Origin: JBBIIC01 sp037446725
GTDB taxonomy: Bacteria > Actinomycetota > Coriobacteriia > Anaerosomatales > SLCP01
Assembly (NCBI GenBank): GCA_037446725.1
Contig: JBBIIC010000015.1
Span: 1-51,728, forward strand
Reading direction: 5' to 3'
Length of the DNA stretch: 51,728 nucleotides
A program made the position numbers and the translations under genes. Positions 1 to 8,514 of the stretch are shown one piece after another (within the stretch, counting starts at the first letter, position 1; each line of letters begins with the position of its first letter). The notes below the pieces were generated by a model. That model had not been told where the DNA came from. It did no database searches and was given only the letters and a program-made list of their open reading frames with translations.

Positions 1-55
1 ACCACTGACCTCACGGTTATCAGCCGTGCGCTCTAACCAACTGAGCTACGGGCCC
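1..55 (-). tRNA. tRNA-Ile (anticodon GAT), 3' end cut by the window edge
   Basis: On the minus strand the sequence begins GGGCCCG (5' acceptor arm), then TA, a D arm GCTC...GAGC, and an anticodon stem CACGG/CCGTG enclosing CTGATAA, so the anticodon is GAT. The T arm and the 3' acceptor strand lie beyond base 1. The 5' end at base 55 is set by the seven-base acceptor arm. tRNA-Ile(GAT) often sits in rRNA operons or downstream of gyrA in actinobacteria; which applies here cannot be seen. Confidence 0.93.
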
Positions 56-124
56 TCGCCCGTCCGGGCGAAACGCTTCCGTACCATAGCCCATGGCCTG
101 CGAGAGCGTCAAGCATATCCCTGC

Positions 125-514
125 TCAGACGACCCGCACCTCCACTCGGCGGTTCCTCGACCCGTCGAACTCGCAGAAGAACACTCCCTGCCACGTGCCG
201 AGCGCGAGCCGGCCACCCGATACCGGCACGCTCGCCGAGGCTCCGAGCAGCGAGGCCTTCAGGTGGGCGTCGGAATTGCCTTCGGCATGCTGCCAGCCCG
301 CATCGCGCGGGACCATGCGCGCGAGCCCGGCGACGAGGTCGCGTGCCACTGAGGGATCCGCGGCCTCGTTCACCGTGATGGCAGCGGTGGTGTGCGGGCA
401 CCATACATGGGCGATCCCCTCGGTCACCCCGGATTCCGCGACCGCCTCGTCGACCAGGCGCGTGATGTCGACGAGCTCCTCGCGGCGCCCGGTGCGGATC
501 TCGATGACGGTCAC
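125..514 (-). CDS. YjbQ/UPF0047 family protein (secondary thiamine-phosphate synthase-like)
   Basis: About 129 residues, the usual length of the YjbQ (UPF0047) family. The family fingerprint is visible: a central HTTAAITVNE segment, a following GN-SDAH-K segment (about residue 80) and a C-terminal GTWQGVFFCEFDG strand-turn before the end. Family members have weak thiamine-phosphate synthase activity, but the physiological role is unsettled. An upstream in-frame extension is possible; the GTG at 514 is preferred because a GGGGAGG ribosome-binding site lies just upstream and the extension resembles no family member. It is divergent from the DUF151 gene. A cytosolic protein; family assignment is firm, function is not. 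Confidence 0.85.
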   Translation of the reverse strand: MTVIEIRTGRREELVDITRLVDEAVAESGVTEGIAHVWCPHTTAAITVNEAADPSVARDLVAGLARMVPRDAGWQHAEGNSDAHLKASLLGASASVPVSGGRLALGTWQGVFFCEFDGSRNRRVEVRVV

Positions 515-614
515 GGGTCCTCCCCTCGGAGCGGTACGACTGCCTCGGCCGGCGGGTAGCATGCCGTATGATAGTGGAACGTACACAGAGGATGGCCGAG
601 AGGAGGTGCGGGTG

Positions 615-1109
615 ATGATTCCCGTCGGCATCGCGAGCCTGAGCGTGGATTCGGTGAGCAACCAGCCGGTCATCATCCTGCGACCTGTCGACGAGGAGGG
701 CGTGGGCGGCCGGCTCGTGCCCATCTGGATCGGTCAGAACGAGGCGACCGCCATCCTGCTCGCGCTCCAGGACATCGAACCGCCCCGTCCGATGACTCAT
801 GACCTGCTCAAGACCATGATCGAGACCCTCGGCGCCGAGGTCGCCCGCGTCGAGATCACGCGTATCGAGGGCGGGACGTTCTTCGCGATCGTCGCGCTGT
901 CGGGCCCGGGCGACGTCGTCTTCGAGATCGATGCCCGGCCGAGCGATTCGATCGCGCTCGCGGTGCGCACCGGTGCGCCGATCTTCATCTCCGAGCAGGT
1001 CCTCGACGAGGCTGCCGTCGTCGAGGTGGCCGAGGAGGACGAGGAGGAGCAGGTCGAGCGGTTCCGCGAGTTCCTCGAGGGCGTAGACCCCGAGGACTTC
1101 CAGGGCTAG
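615..1109 (+). CDS. Bifunctional nuclease family (DUF151/BFN) protein
   Basis: About 164 residues. Residues 1-130 carry the DUF151/BFN core: a first strand with PVIIL, then LVPIWIGQNEA, HDLL, and the segment RPSDSIALAVR that is the family signature. The C-terminus is an acidic tail (EEDEEEQVERFREFLE), typical of actinobacterial and thermophile members. Plant BFN homologues have RNase/DNase activity; bacterial members are often annotated bifunctional nuclease without proof. AGGAGG at 601-606 serves either the ATG at 615 (spacing 8) or the GTG at 612. A TATGAT -10-like hexamer at 567-572 would give a leader of about 36 bases. Stands alone between divergent yjbQ and the convergent efflux operon. 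Confidence 0.85.
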   Translation: MIPVGIASLSVDSVSNQPVIILRPVDEEGVGGRLVPIWIGQNEATAILLALQDIEPPRPMTHDLLKTMIETLGAEVARVEITRIEGGTFFAIVALSGPGDVVFEIDARPSDSIALAVRTGAPIFISEQVLDEAAVVEVAEEDEEEQVERFREFLEGVDPEDFQG

Positions 1110-1136
1110 CGCGGACGCGCCCGACCGAAGCGCGCC

Positions 1137-2329
1137 TCACTCGTAGCGCAGCGCCTCGATTGGATCGAGTCTCGATGCGCGGTACGCGGGGTAGACGCCG
1201 AAGAAGATGCCCACACCCGCCGAGAACGCGAACGCGAGCGCGACCGCCCAGGCCGTCACTTCGGTCGGCACCCACTGCGTGAGGACGGAAGCCCCGAGGG
1301 CTCCGAGCGCGATTCCCACCGCGCCTCCGACAACCGAGAGCATGACCGCCTCGATCACAAACTGGCTCATGATGTCGTAGGTCCGCGCGCCGACTGCCTT
1401 GCGGATGCCGATCTCGCGCGTGCGCTCGCTCACGCTCACCAGCATGATGTTCATGATGCCGATGCCGCCGACGAGAAGCGATATCCCGGCGATGCCGGCG
1501 AGCATGAAGGTGAGCGTGCCGAGGATCTGGTTGAAGATGCCGAGCGTCTGCTCCTGCGAGAAGACGCTGAACTCCTCGCCGAAGCGCGGGGTGAACACCT
1601 GACGGATCCTCCGCTGAAGCAGCTCCACGTCGTCGGCATCGGCCGCCTTGACCGCGATCAGTCCGACATCGGTGGTCCCGATGAGTCGCTGCGCGGTGGT
1701 GATCGGCATGTAGACCTGGTTGTCCTGATCGCCCGTGAGCGACCCGCCCTGCGCCGCGACGTGCCCGATGACCGTGAACCGCTGGCCGTTGACGCTCATC
1801 GTCTCCCCGACCGGGTCCTGATTCGGAAACAGCCGGTCGCGCACGGTCGCTCCGAGCACGATGACGCGGGCACTCGCGGATACCTCACTCCGGCGGTATG
1901 CGCGGCCTCCGAGATAGTCTCCGCCGAAGACGTCTCCGGCATTCTCGTTCCCGGCCGCGACGGTGGTGCGCATCGTCCGGTTGCCGACGCGAAGCGACAG
2001 CGGTCCCTGGATGACGGGCACGACCGCGTGCTCGGCCCCGAGCCGCCGCTGGAGAAGTTCCGCGTCGTCGATGGAGAACTGCTTGGTCGACAGGCCTCCC
2101 GGGCCTCCTCCGCCGCCTCCGCCCTCCTCGAAGTTCCCCGCGAACACGAAGATGAGGTTCGAGCCGAGTCCCTCGATCGAACCGGTGATCTCGTCCTGCA
2201 CGCCCGTGCCGATGGCGACGAGCAGGATGACCGCCGCAACGCCGATGATCACGCCGAGCATGGTGAGCGCGCTGCGGACCTTGTTGGCGTTGAGCGCGCG
2301 CAGCGCGATGCGGAGGCTCTCGACGAGGT

Positions 2330-2333
<4 letters not shown>
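1137..2333 (-). CDS. MacB/FtsX-type ABC transporter permease
   Basis: About 398 residues. The N-terminal segment (ALTMLGVIIGVAAVILLVAIG, residues about 22-42) is the first membrane helix of MacB permeases, followed by an extracytoplasmic MacB_PCD-like domain. Three more helices form the C-terminal FtsX domain (about 275-398) with the typical SERTREIGIRKAVGA motif. It ends EALRYE, as many family members do. A glycine-rich stretch near residue 70 is a local peculiarity. Its start overlaps the end of the ATPase gene by four bases, so the two are translationally coupled. With the ATPase and the adaptor it should form a MacAB-like exporter or an enzyme-secretion pump; substrate unknown. Confidence 0.9.
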
Positions 2334-3124
<791 letters not shown>

Positions 3125-3135
3125 CGGGACACCGG

Positions 3136-4614
3136 CTACTTGACCCGGACGGTCATGCCGTCCTCAAACTCGGTCGCACTCGAGAGCGCCACCTCATCGC
3201 CGGGCGAGACACCCGAGATGATCTCGACTGACGTCTCGGTGAGCACGCCCACCTCGACCACAGTCCGGGCGAGACGGCCGTCCTCAACGACGTAGACGAA
3301 GGTCTCGCCGCCTTCGTCGAACAGTGCCTCAACGGGGATGCGCGTCACCGCTTCTTCGCGACTCACCTCGATGGTCGCATCACCCTTCATGCCGATGAGC
3401 ACGCGGGCATCGGCGCCTGCGAGCGAGAGATGGACCGGGAATACGGTGCCTCCGGTGGGCGTGAGCGTCGCGGCGGGCATCACGGCTGCCACCGTCGTCT
3501 CGAACGACCGGTCGGCGAAGGCATCGAGCCGTACGGTGGCGTCCATGCCTTCCTCGACGAGGTCCACGTCGACCTCGTCCACCTCCGCGGTGAACCGAAC
3601 GGCGTCGAGCTGCACCACGGTGAAGGGCGCGGCCTGCGGCGCCACGGCCGCCTCGGCGGCGGCCTTGGGGACCGCGCCGTCGGCGGCGGGGGTGCCGAGC
3701 GGGTTGAAGAGCACCACGCCGTCGATAGGTGCAACGAGTGCCGCGTTGGCGAGGTTGGATTCGGCGAGAGCGAGTGCGTCGCGCGCCTGCTCGACCGCCC
3801 GGCGGGCGGCCCGGCGCTGCGAGGAGAGGTCGAGATCCTCTAGCTTGGCCTGCTGGGCCTTCGCGCCGAGGTAGGCGGCGTAGGCCTGGCCGACGCCGGC
3901 GTCGGCCTGCGCCTGCTGGCTCGACAGGTCCACCGACCTGGCCTGCTGCTCGGTGGCCTTCGCGCCTAGGTAGGCGGCGTAGGCCTGGTCGCGTGCCGCC
4001 TCGGCTGCCTGGAGGGCCGCGAGGTTCTCGGGAGTGGGCATCGCTTCAGCGGCCGCCTTGGCCGCATTGTAAGCGGTAACGGCCTGGTCGTAGCCGTTCT
4101 TGGCGGCGGACGTCGCCGCGGCCGCAGCCGCGAGATCGGCCTTCGACGGAGCGGCGTCGCCCACCGACGCTGCCGCTGCCTGTGCGGAGCGATACGCCTC
4201 CCATGCGGCATCGGTGGCTGCACGCGCGGCTGCGACGTCGGCGCTCGTCGGCGCCTGGTCGTCGACGGCAGCGAGCGCCGACTCAGCCTGGGCAAGCCCG
4301 GTCTCGGCCTGAGCGACGGCGAGTTCGAGCGGCCCGGTGTCCATGACCGCGAGCACGGTGCCCTGCGTCACGCTCTGGCCCTCGGTCACGCGCACCTTGG
4401 CGAGCACGCCCGCCGTCGGGGGAAACACGTCGGCGCGGACGCCCGACTCCACCCGGCCCGAAGCGGTGACCGTGACCGAGAGGTCGGTCTGCTCGACAGT
4501 GACCGTCTCGACTTCCGTCGCCGAGCTCGGCCCTCCGAGTGCGACGAACGCGACGATCCCGCCGATGACCACCAGCGCGACGACCGCGGCTATGACCTTG
4601 GTTCTCGACGACAC
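3136..4614 (-). CDS. HlyD/MacA-type periplasmic adaptor subunit of an efflux pump
   Basis: About 492 residues. An N-terminal membrane helix (IAAVVALVVIGGIVAFVAL) is followed by a biotinyl-lipoyl-like half motif (SGRVESGVRADVFP), a very long alanine-rich coiled coil (about residues 85-285), the second lipoyl half (ALVAPIDGVVLF), and beta-barrel and membrane-proximal domains. The coiled coil is larger than in ordinary MacA proteins and consists of repeating units of about 33-40 residues. In a one-membrane bacterium such adaptors act outside the membrane with MacB-type permeases. The start is GTG at 4614, with GAGGAGGAG just upstream. Shares an operon with the downstream ATPase and permease. Confidence 0.88.
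   Translation of the reverse strand: MSSRTKVIAAVVALVVIGGIVAFVALGGPSSATEVETVTVEQTDLSVTVTASGRVESGVRADVFPPTAGVLAKVRVTEGQSVTQGTVLAVMDTGPLELAVAQAETGLAQAESALAAVDDQAPTSADVAAARAATDAAWEAYRSAQAAAASVGDAAPSKADLAAAAAATSAAKNGYDQAVTAYNAAKAAAEAMPTPENLAALQAAEAARDQAYAAYLGAKATEQQARSVDLSSQQAQADAGVGQAYAAYLGAKAQQAKLEDLDLSSQRRAARRAVEQARDALALAESNLANAALVAPIDGVVLFNPLGTPAADGAVPKAAAEAAVAPQAAPFTVVQLDAVRFTAEVDEVDVDLVEEGMDATVRLDAFADRSFETTVAAVMPAATLTPTGGTVFPVHLSLAGADARVLIGMKGDATIEVSREEAVTRIPVEALFDEGGETFVYVVEDGRLARTVVEVGVLTETSVEIISGVSPGDEVALSSATEFEDGMTVRVK
3856..3988 (-). repeat. Intragenic direct repeat pair, 34 bp each, 99 bp apart, in the adaptor gene
   Basis: Bases 3856-3889 and 3955-3988 are identical except for one base. 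Both encode QAYAAYLGAKA in the coiled coil. The 99-bp offset is 33 codons, so one coiled-coil unit appears to have been duplicated in frame. Confidence 0.85.
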
Positions 4615-4648
4615 GTGCTCCTCCTCGGATCAGGCGGCGTAGGTTCCC

Positions 4649-5389
4649 CTACATTGTCCCCCTTCGGGGGTCCGGCATACGCATCCGGGCTGCTCCGGCC
4701 CGAGCCGGCGCCACCCGAAACCGCTCGCCGTCACCGGCGAGCAGGGCGGGGAGTTCGGCAATGGTACGCAGAGCATACTCCGGGCCAGGTGCAAGAACGG
4801 CCTGCGGACCGAACGCTCCCCACAGCGCGGCGACCGACACCGAGCCCGCGGCGAGAGCCGCGGACATGTCGTGCGGGCTGTCGCCGAGATAGAGACACCC
4901 GGTCGCGGGCACGCCCATCAGGTCGGCCGCATAATGTAGGGGGAAGGGATCGGGCTTGTACAGCTCCACATCGTCGGAGGTGACCAGCACCTCGAAGAAG
5001 CCGGTCAGCCCGAACGCATCGAGCCCGCGGCGCGCCATAGGGGTCCCCTTCGAGGTCACAACCCCCATCGGGAAGCCGAGGCCCTCGAGGTTCTCGAGCG
5101 TTTCACGCGTCCCCGGGTACTCGGCGACCATGTCGTCGTGGATGCGCGAGTTGTGCTCCCGGTACACACGCAGCAGCTCGTCGGCGTGATCGGGTGCGAA
5201 CTCCCGCATCTGAACGGCGAGCGGCACCCCTACGTTGCGCATCAGCACCTCGTCGGGGAGCGGGGCGCCGAGGACCTCGTTCGTCGCATGCCGGAACGAG
5301 CTCAGGATGAGCGCTACCGTGTCGATGAGCGTCCCGTCGAGATCGAAGAGGAGCGCGCGGACCCGTCCGCCGAGACCTGCGGGGGTCAT
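4649..5389 (-). CDS. HAD-superfamily phosphatase (phosphoglycolate phosphatase/PpaX-like)
   Basis: About 246 residues. HAD motif I is LLFDLDGTLID near residue 13 (nucleophile and acid/base aspartates), motif II is GVVTSKG, the motif III lysine is in YKPDPFP, and motif IV is YLGDSPHDM. A four-helix cap lies between motifs I and II, placing it in subfamily I (PGP/Gph, PpaX). The expected reaction is hydrolysis of a small phosphate ester such as phosphoglycolate or pyrophosphate; the sequence does not decide. It starts 11 bases after the gyrA stop codon and is probably transcribed from the gyrase operon. Confidence 0.85.
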   Translation of the reverse strand: MTPAGLGGRVRALLFDLDGTLIDTVALILSSFRHATNEVLGAPLPDEVLMRNVGVPLAVQMREFAPDHADELLRVYREHNSRIHDDMVAEYPGTRETLENLEGLGFPMGVVTSKGTPMARRGLDAFGLTGFFEVLVTSDDVELYKPDPFPLHYAADLMGVPATGCLYLGDSPHDMSAALAAGSVSVAALWGAFGPQAVLAPGPEYALRTIAELPALLAGDGERFRVAPARAGAARMRMPDPRRGTM

Positions 5390-5400
5390 GTCAGGCGAAC

Positions 5401-7986
5401 CTACTCCTCATCAAGGTCTTCGAACTCCTCGCTCACGAGCTCCTCGGCCTCGGCCTCGCGCTCGGCCTCGGACGCCGGCGCGGCACACACGGGGGCGCCG
5501 ACGGTGTCCTCGGGCACGAGCTGGCCCTGGCCCTCGGCGACCTTCGCCTTGCGCTTCTTGCTCGAGGACACGCGCGCGATCCCGCACACACTGTCGCTCT
5601 CGGAGACGTTCATAACCTTGACGCCCTGGGTCGAACGGCCGAGTCGCGAGACATCCTGCGCCCGTACCCTGATGACCACGCCCTCCTCCGAGATGAGCAT
5701 GAGCTCGTGGGCCGGCTGGACGATCTTCATGCCGGCAAGCGGGCCCTTCTTCGGCGTGACCTGTATGGTCTTGACCCCCATGCCGCCGCGCTTCTGCACC
5801 GGGTAGTCCGACATCGGCGTGCGTTTGCCGTAGCCGCGCTCCGTCACGACGAACAGCTCGCTGTCGGGCGGGGCGACCTCCATGCCGAGTATGTGCTCGC
5901 CGGTCTTTAGCGCCATGCCCTTCACGCCCATGGTGTCGCGGCCCATCGGGCGCGCGTCGCTCTCGTCCCAGACGATTGCCTTGCCGGCGGTCGAGACCAT
6001 GACCACCCGCTCGCCGTCGCGCACCCGGCGCACGCTGATGAGCTCGTCGCCGTCGCGCAGGTTGATCGCGATGATGCCGTCGCGGCGACTGCGGTCGTAC
6101 GCGTCCATCGCCGTCTTCTTGCACATGCCCTGCTTGGTTGCGAAGAGCAGGTAGTCGTCGGCCGAGAACCCGCGCGTGTTGATCACGGCCGCGATGCGCT
6201 CGTCCTGCGCGAAGGGCAGCAGGTTCACGATGGCCGTCCCGCGCGCGTGGCGCGAACCCACCGGCAGCTCGTGGACCTTCAGGCGATAGACCTTGCCGGC
6301 GGTCGAGAAGAAGAGCACGTAGTCGTGGGTCGAGCTGATGAACAGGTGCTCGACGAAGTCGTTCTCACGAAGGTTGGTGCCGGCGACGCCCTTGCCGCCG
6401 CGCTTCTGCTGACGGAACGTGGCGACCGGAAGCCGCTTGACGTAGCCGGCCTGCGTGATGGTAACGACCATGTCTTCCTCGGCGATGAGGTCCTCGACGT
6501 CGAGGTCGTGAGCGGCGCCCGTGATCTCGGTGCGGCGGTCGTTGGCGAACTTGGCCCGGACCTCGGCCATCTCGTCCTTGATGATCTGCAGCACGAGGTT
6601 GATGTCGCCGAGCACCTTCTGGTACCAGGAGATCCGCTCGCGCAGCTCGGTGAGCTCGTCTTCGATCTTGTGGCGCTCGAGACCCGTGAGGCGGCGCAGA
6701 CGCATCTCGAGGATGGCGTCGGTCTGCGCCTCGGAGAGCGCGAACCGCTCCATGAGGCGCGCCTTGGCCTCGGCGTCGTCGGCACTCCCGCGGATGATCC
6801 TGATGACCTCGTCGATGTTGTCGAGCGCGATGACGTAGCCCTCCAGGATGTGAGCGCGCTCCTCAGCCTTGCGCAGCTCGTAGCGAGTGCGCCGGGTGAT
6901 GACTTCCTTCTGGAACTCGATATAGTGGCGCAGCACCTCGGGAAGGGTGAGCGTGCGCGGCACGCCGTCGACCAGCGCAAGCATGATCACGCCGAAGCCG
7001 GTCTGCAGCGGGGTGTGCTTGTAGAGCTTGTTCAGCACGACCTGCGGGATGCAGGCCTGCTTGAGCTCGACGACGACCCGCATACCCTTGCGGTCCGATT
7101 CGTCGCGCAGATCGCTGATCTCCGTGAGCTTCTTCTCGCGCACGAGGTCGGCGATCTTGGCTACGAGCTTGGACTTGTTCACCGTATAAGGGATCTCGGT
7201 GATGATGATCCGGGTCCGGCCGGTGGACGTCTGCTCGATGTGCGCCTTGCCGCGCACCTTGATCGAGCCGCGGCCGGTCGCGTAGGCGTCCTTGATGCCC
7301 TCGATGCCCATGATGATGCCGCCAGTTGGGAAGTCCGGGCCGGGGACCACCTTCATGAGGTCTTCCACTGTGGCGTCAGGATTGTCGACCATGAGCGTTG
7401 TGGCGTCGATGACCTCGCCGAGATTGTGTGGGGGGATGTTGGTGGCCATGCCGACCGCGATGCCCGCCGAGCCGTTCACGAGCAGGTTTGGGTAGCGGCT
7501 CGGCAACACGAGCGGTTCTTGCAGCGACTCGTCGTAGTTCGGTCCGAAGTCGACCGTCTCCTTGTCGAGGTCGCGCAGCAACTCCATCGAGATGCGCTGG
7601 AGACGGGCCTCCGTGTAGCGCATCGCCGCCGCCGAGTCGCCGTCCACCGAGCCGAAGTTGCCGTGTCCGTCGACGAGCGGCGCGCGCATCGAGAAGTCCT
7701 GGGCCATGCGCACCATGGTGTCGTAGACGGCCGCGTCGCCGTGCGGGTGGTACTTGCCGATGACCTCGCCTACGGTCCATGCGGACTTCTTGTAGGGTCG
7801 CCCGGCGGTAAGCCCCGACTCATTCATGGCGTACAGGATGCGCCGGTGCACGGGTTTGAGCCCGTCACGGACGTCGGGCAGAGCGCGTGCGACGATGACG
7901 CTCATCGAGTATTCGAGGAAGCTCTCGCGCAGCTCCTGCTGTATGTCGATCGGCAGTACGGTGCCGCCTGTCAGGTCCTCAGTCAC
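5401..7986 (-). CDS. gyrA: DNA gyrase subunit A
   Basis: About 861 residues, full length. The catalytic tyrosine is Y124 in AAMRYTEARL. The quinolone region reads HPHGDAAVYDTM, so the position equivalent to E. coli Ser83 is Ala (A85), while the Asp87 equivalent is kept (D89). The GyrA box QQKRGGKG that marks the DNA-wrapping domain is present near residue 525, followed by beta-pinwheel blades. The C-terminus is a Lys/Arg-rich then acidic tail. The GTG start directly abuts the TAA of the upstream membrane-protein gene (no gap), so translation is coupled. Works with GyrB, separated from it by that gene. Confidence 0.98.
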   Translation of the reverse strand: MTEDLTGGTVLPIDIQQELRESFLEYSMSVIVARALPDVRDGLKPVHRRILYAMNESGLTAGRPYKKSAWTVGEVIGKYHPHGDAAVYDTMVRMAQDFSMRAPLVDGHGNFGSVDGDSAAAMRYTEARLQRISMELLRDLDKETVDFGPNYDESLQEPLVLPSRYPNLLVNGSAGIAVGMATNIPPHNLGEVIDATTLMVDNPDATVEDLMKVVPGPDFPTGGIIMGIEGIKDAYATGRGSIKVRGKAHIEQTSTGRTRIIITEIPYTVNKSKLVAKIADLVREKKLTEISDLRDESDRKGMRVVVELKQACIPQVVLNKLYKHTPLQTGFGVIMLALVDGVPRTLTLPEVLRHYIEFQKEVITRRTRYELRKAEERAHILEGYVIALDNIDEVIRIIRGSADDAEAKARLMERFALSEAQTDAILEMRLRRLTGLERHKIEDELTELRERISWYQKVLGDINLVLQIIKDEMAEVRAKFANDRRTEITGAAHDLDVEDLIAEEDMVVTITQAGYVKRLPVATFRQQKRGGKGVAGTNLRENDFVEHLFISSTHDYVLFFSTAGKVYRLKVHELPVGSRHARGTAIVNLLPFAQDERIAAVINTRGFSADDYLLFATKQGMCKKTAMDAYDRSRRDGIIAINLRDGDELISVRRVRDGERVVMVSTAGKAIVWDESDARPMGRDTMGVKGMALKTGEHILGMEVAPPDSELFVVTERGYGKRTPMSDYPVQKRGGMGVKTIQVTPKKGPLAGMKIVQPAHELMLISEEGVVIRVRAQDVSRLGRSTQGVKVMNVSESDSVCGIARVSSSKKRKAKVAEGQGQLVPEDTVGAPVCAAPASEAEREAEAEELVSEEFEDLDEE

Positions 7987-8493
7987 TTAGCGCACTCCTC
8001 GCTGTTTGAGACTACGCGCACCCATCCACGCCGCAAGTGCGACGAACAACCCGCCCATCACGCTCACGATCAACGCGCCCATGATGCCCACGGGGCCGCC
8101 CCCCTGACTGCGCGCCAGGGCGACCATGCCCCAGATCACGAGCATCATCCCCACCGTGCCGACGAACGTGGCGGCGATGAGCCCGAACCTCCAGGCATCC
8201 GATACCGCCGGGGGCTCCTCGACCGCTAGCGCCGCGAGCATGGCGTCAACCCTCGCTTCGTCCGGCCCTGCCGCGACCGGCGGGGCGACCCGCCTCGGCG
8301 CAGCGGCCACCGGGCTCCCGGCTGGTTCCGCAGGCGGCTGCTCCAGCGCGGCGGCCTTCGCCCGTGCGGCAGCCTCCTCGAGTTCCCGGCGCTCCCGCTC
8401 GGCGCGCTCCCGCTCGAGCCGTTCGAACTGCTCGCGCTCCCACGGCGGCGGCTCGAACCGCCTCGGTTCGCGCCTGTGTGGGCCCTGGGCCAT
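7987..8493 (-). CDS. Unrecognised small membrane protein between gyrB and gyrA
   Basis: About 168 residues. Residues 1-50 are a highly charged Glu/Arg helix (probable coiled coil), residues 50-75 are Ala/Pro-rich, and the C-terminal half has two hydrophobic helices (LIAATFVGTVGMMLVIWGMV and IMGALIVSVMGGLFVALAAW) separated by a short Gly-rich loop, ending in basic residues. This predicts a membrane hairpin with a cytoplasmic charged N-terminus. I do not recognise the family. It starts 21 bases after gyrB and its stop touches the gyrA start, so all three genes are one operon. Coding is supported by this tight packing and a plausible membrane-protein composition. Confidence 0.75.
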   Translation of the reverse strand: MAQGPHRREPRRFEPPPWEREQFERLERERAERERRELEEAAARAKAAALEQPPAEPAGSPVAAAPRRVAPPVAAGPDEARVDAMLAALAVEEPPAVSDAWRFGLIAATFVGTVGMMLVIWGMVALARSQGGGPVGIMGALIVSVMGGLFVALAAWMGARSLKQRGVR

Positions 8494-8514
8494 GACTCAC
8501 CGGTCCGCTCTGCA

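Noticed and set aside
4660..4673. CCCCC-TTC-GGGGG hairpin near the end of the HAD gene
   Set aside because: It lies inside the coding sequence with a short stem and no T-run on the minus strand; not called a terminator.
6247..8229. 660-codon plus-strand frame opposite gyrA
   Set aside because: It mirrors gyrA on the opposite strand; its composition is rich in Val, Asp, Arg, Leu and His as expected from antisense reading of a high-GC gene, and it has no domain.
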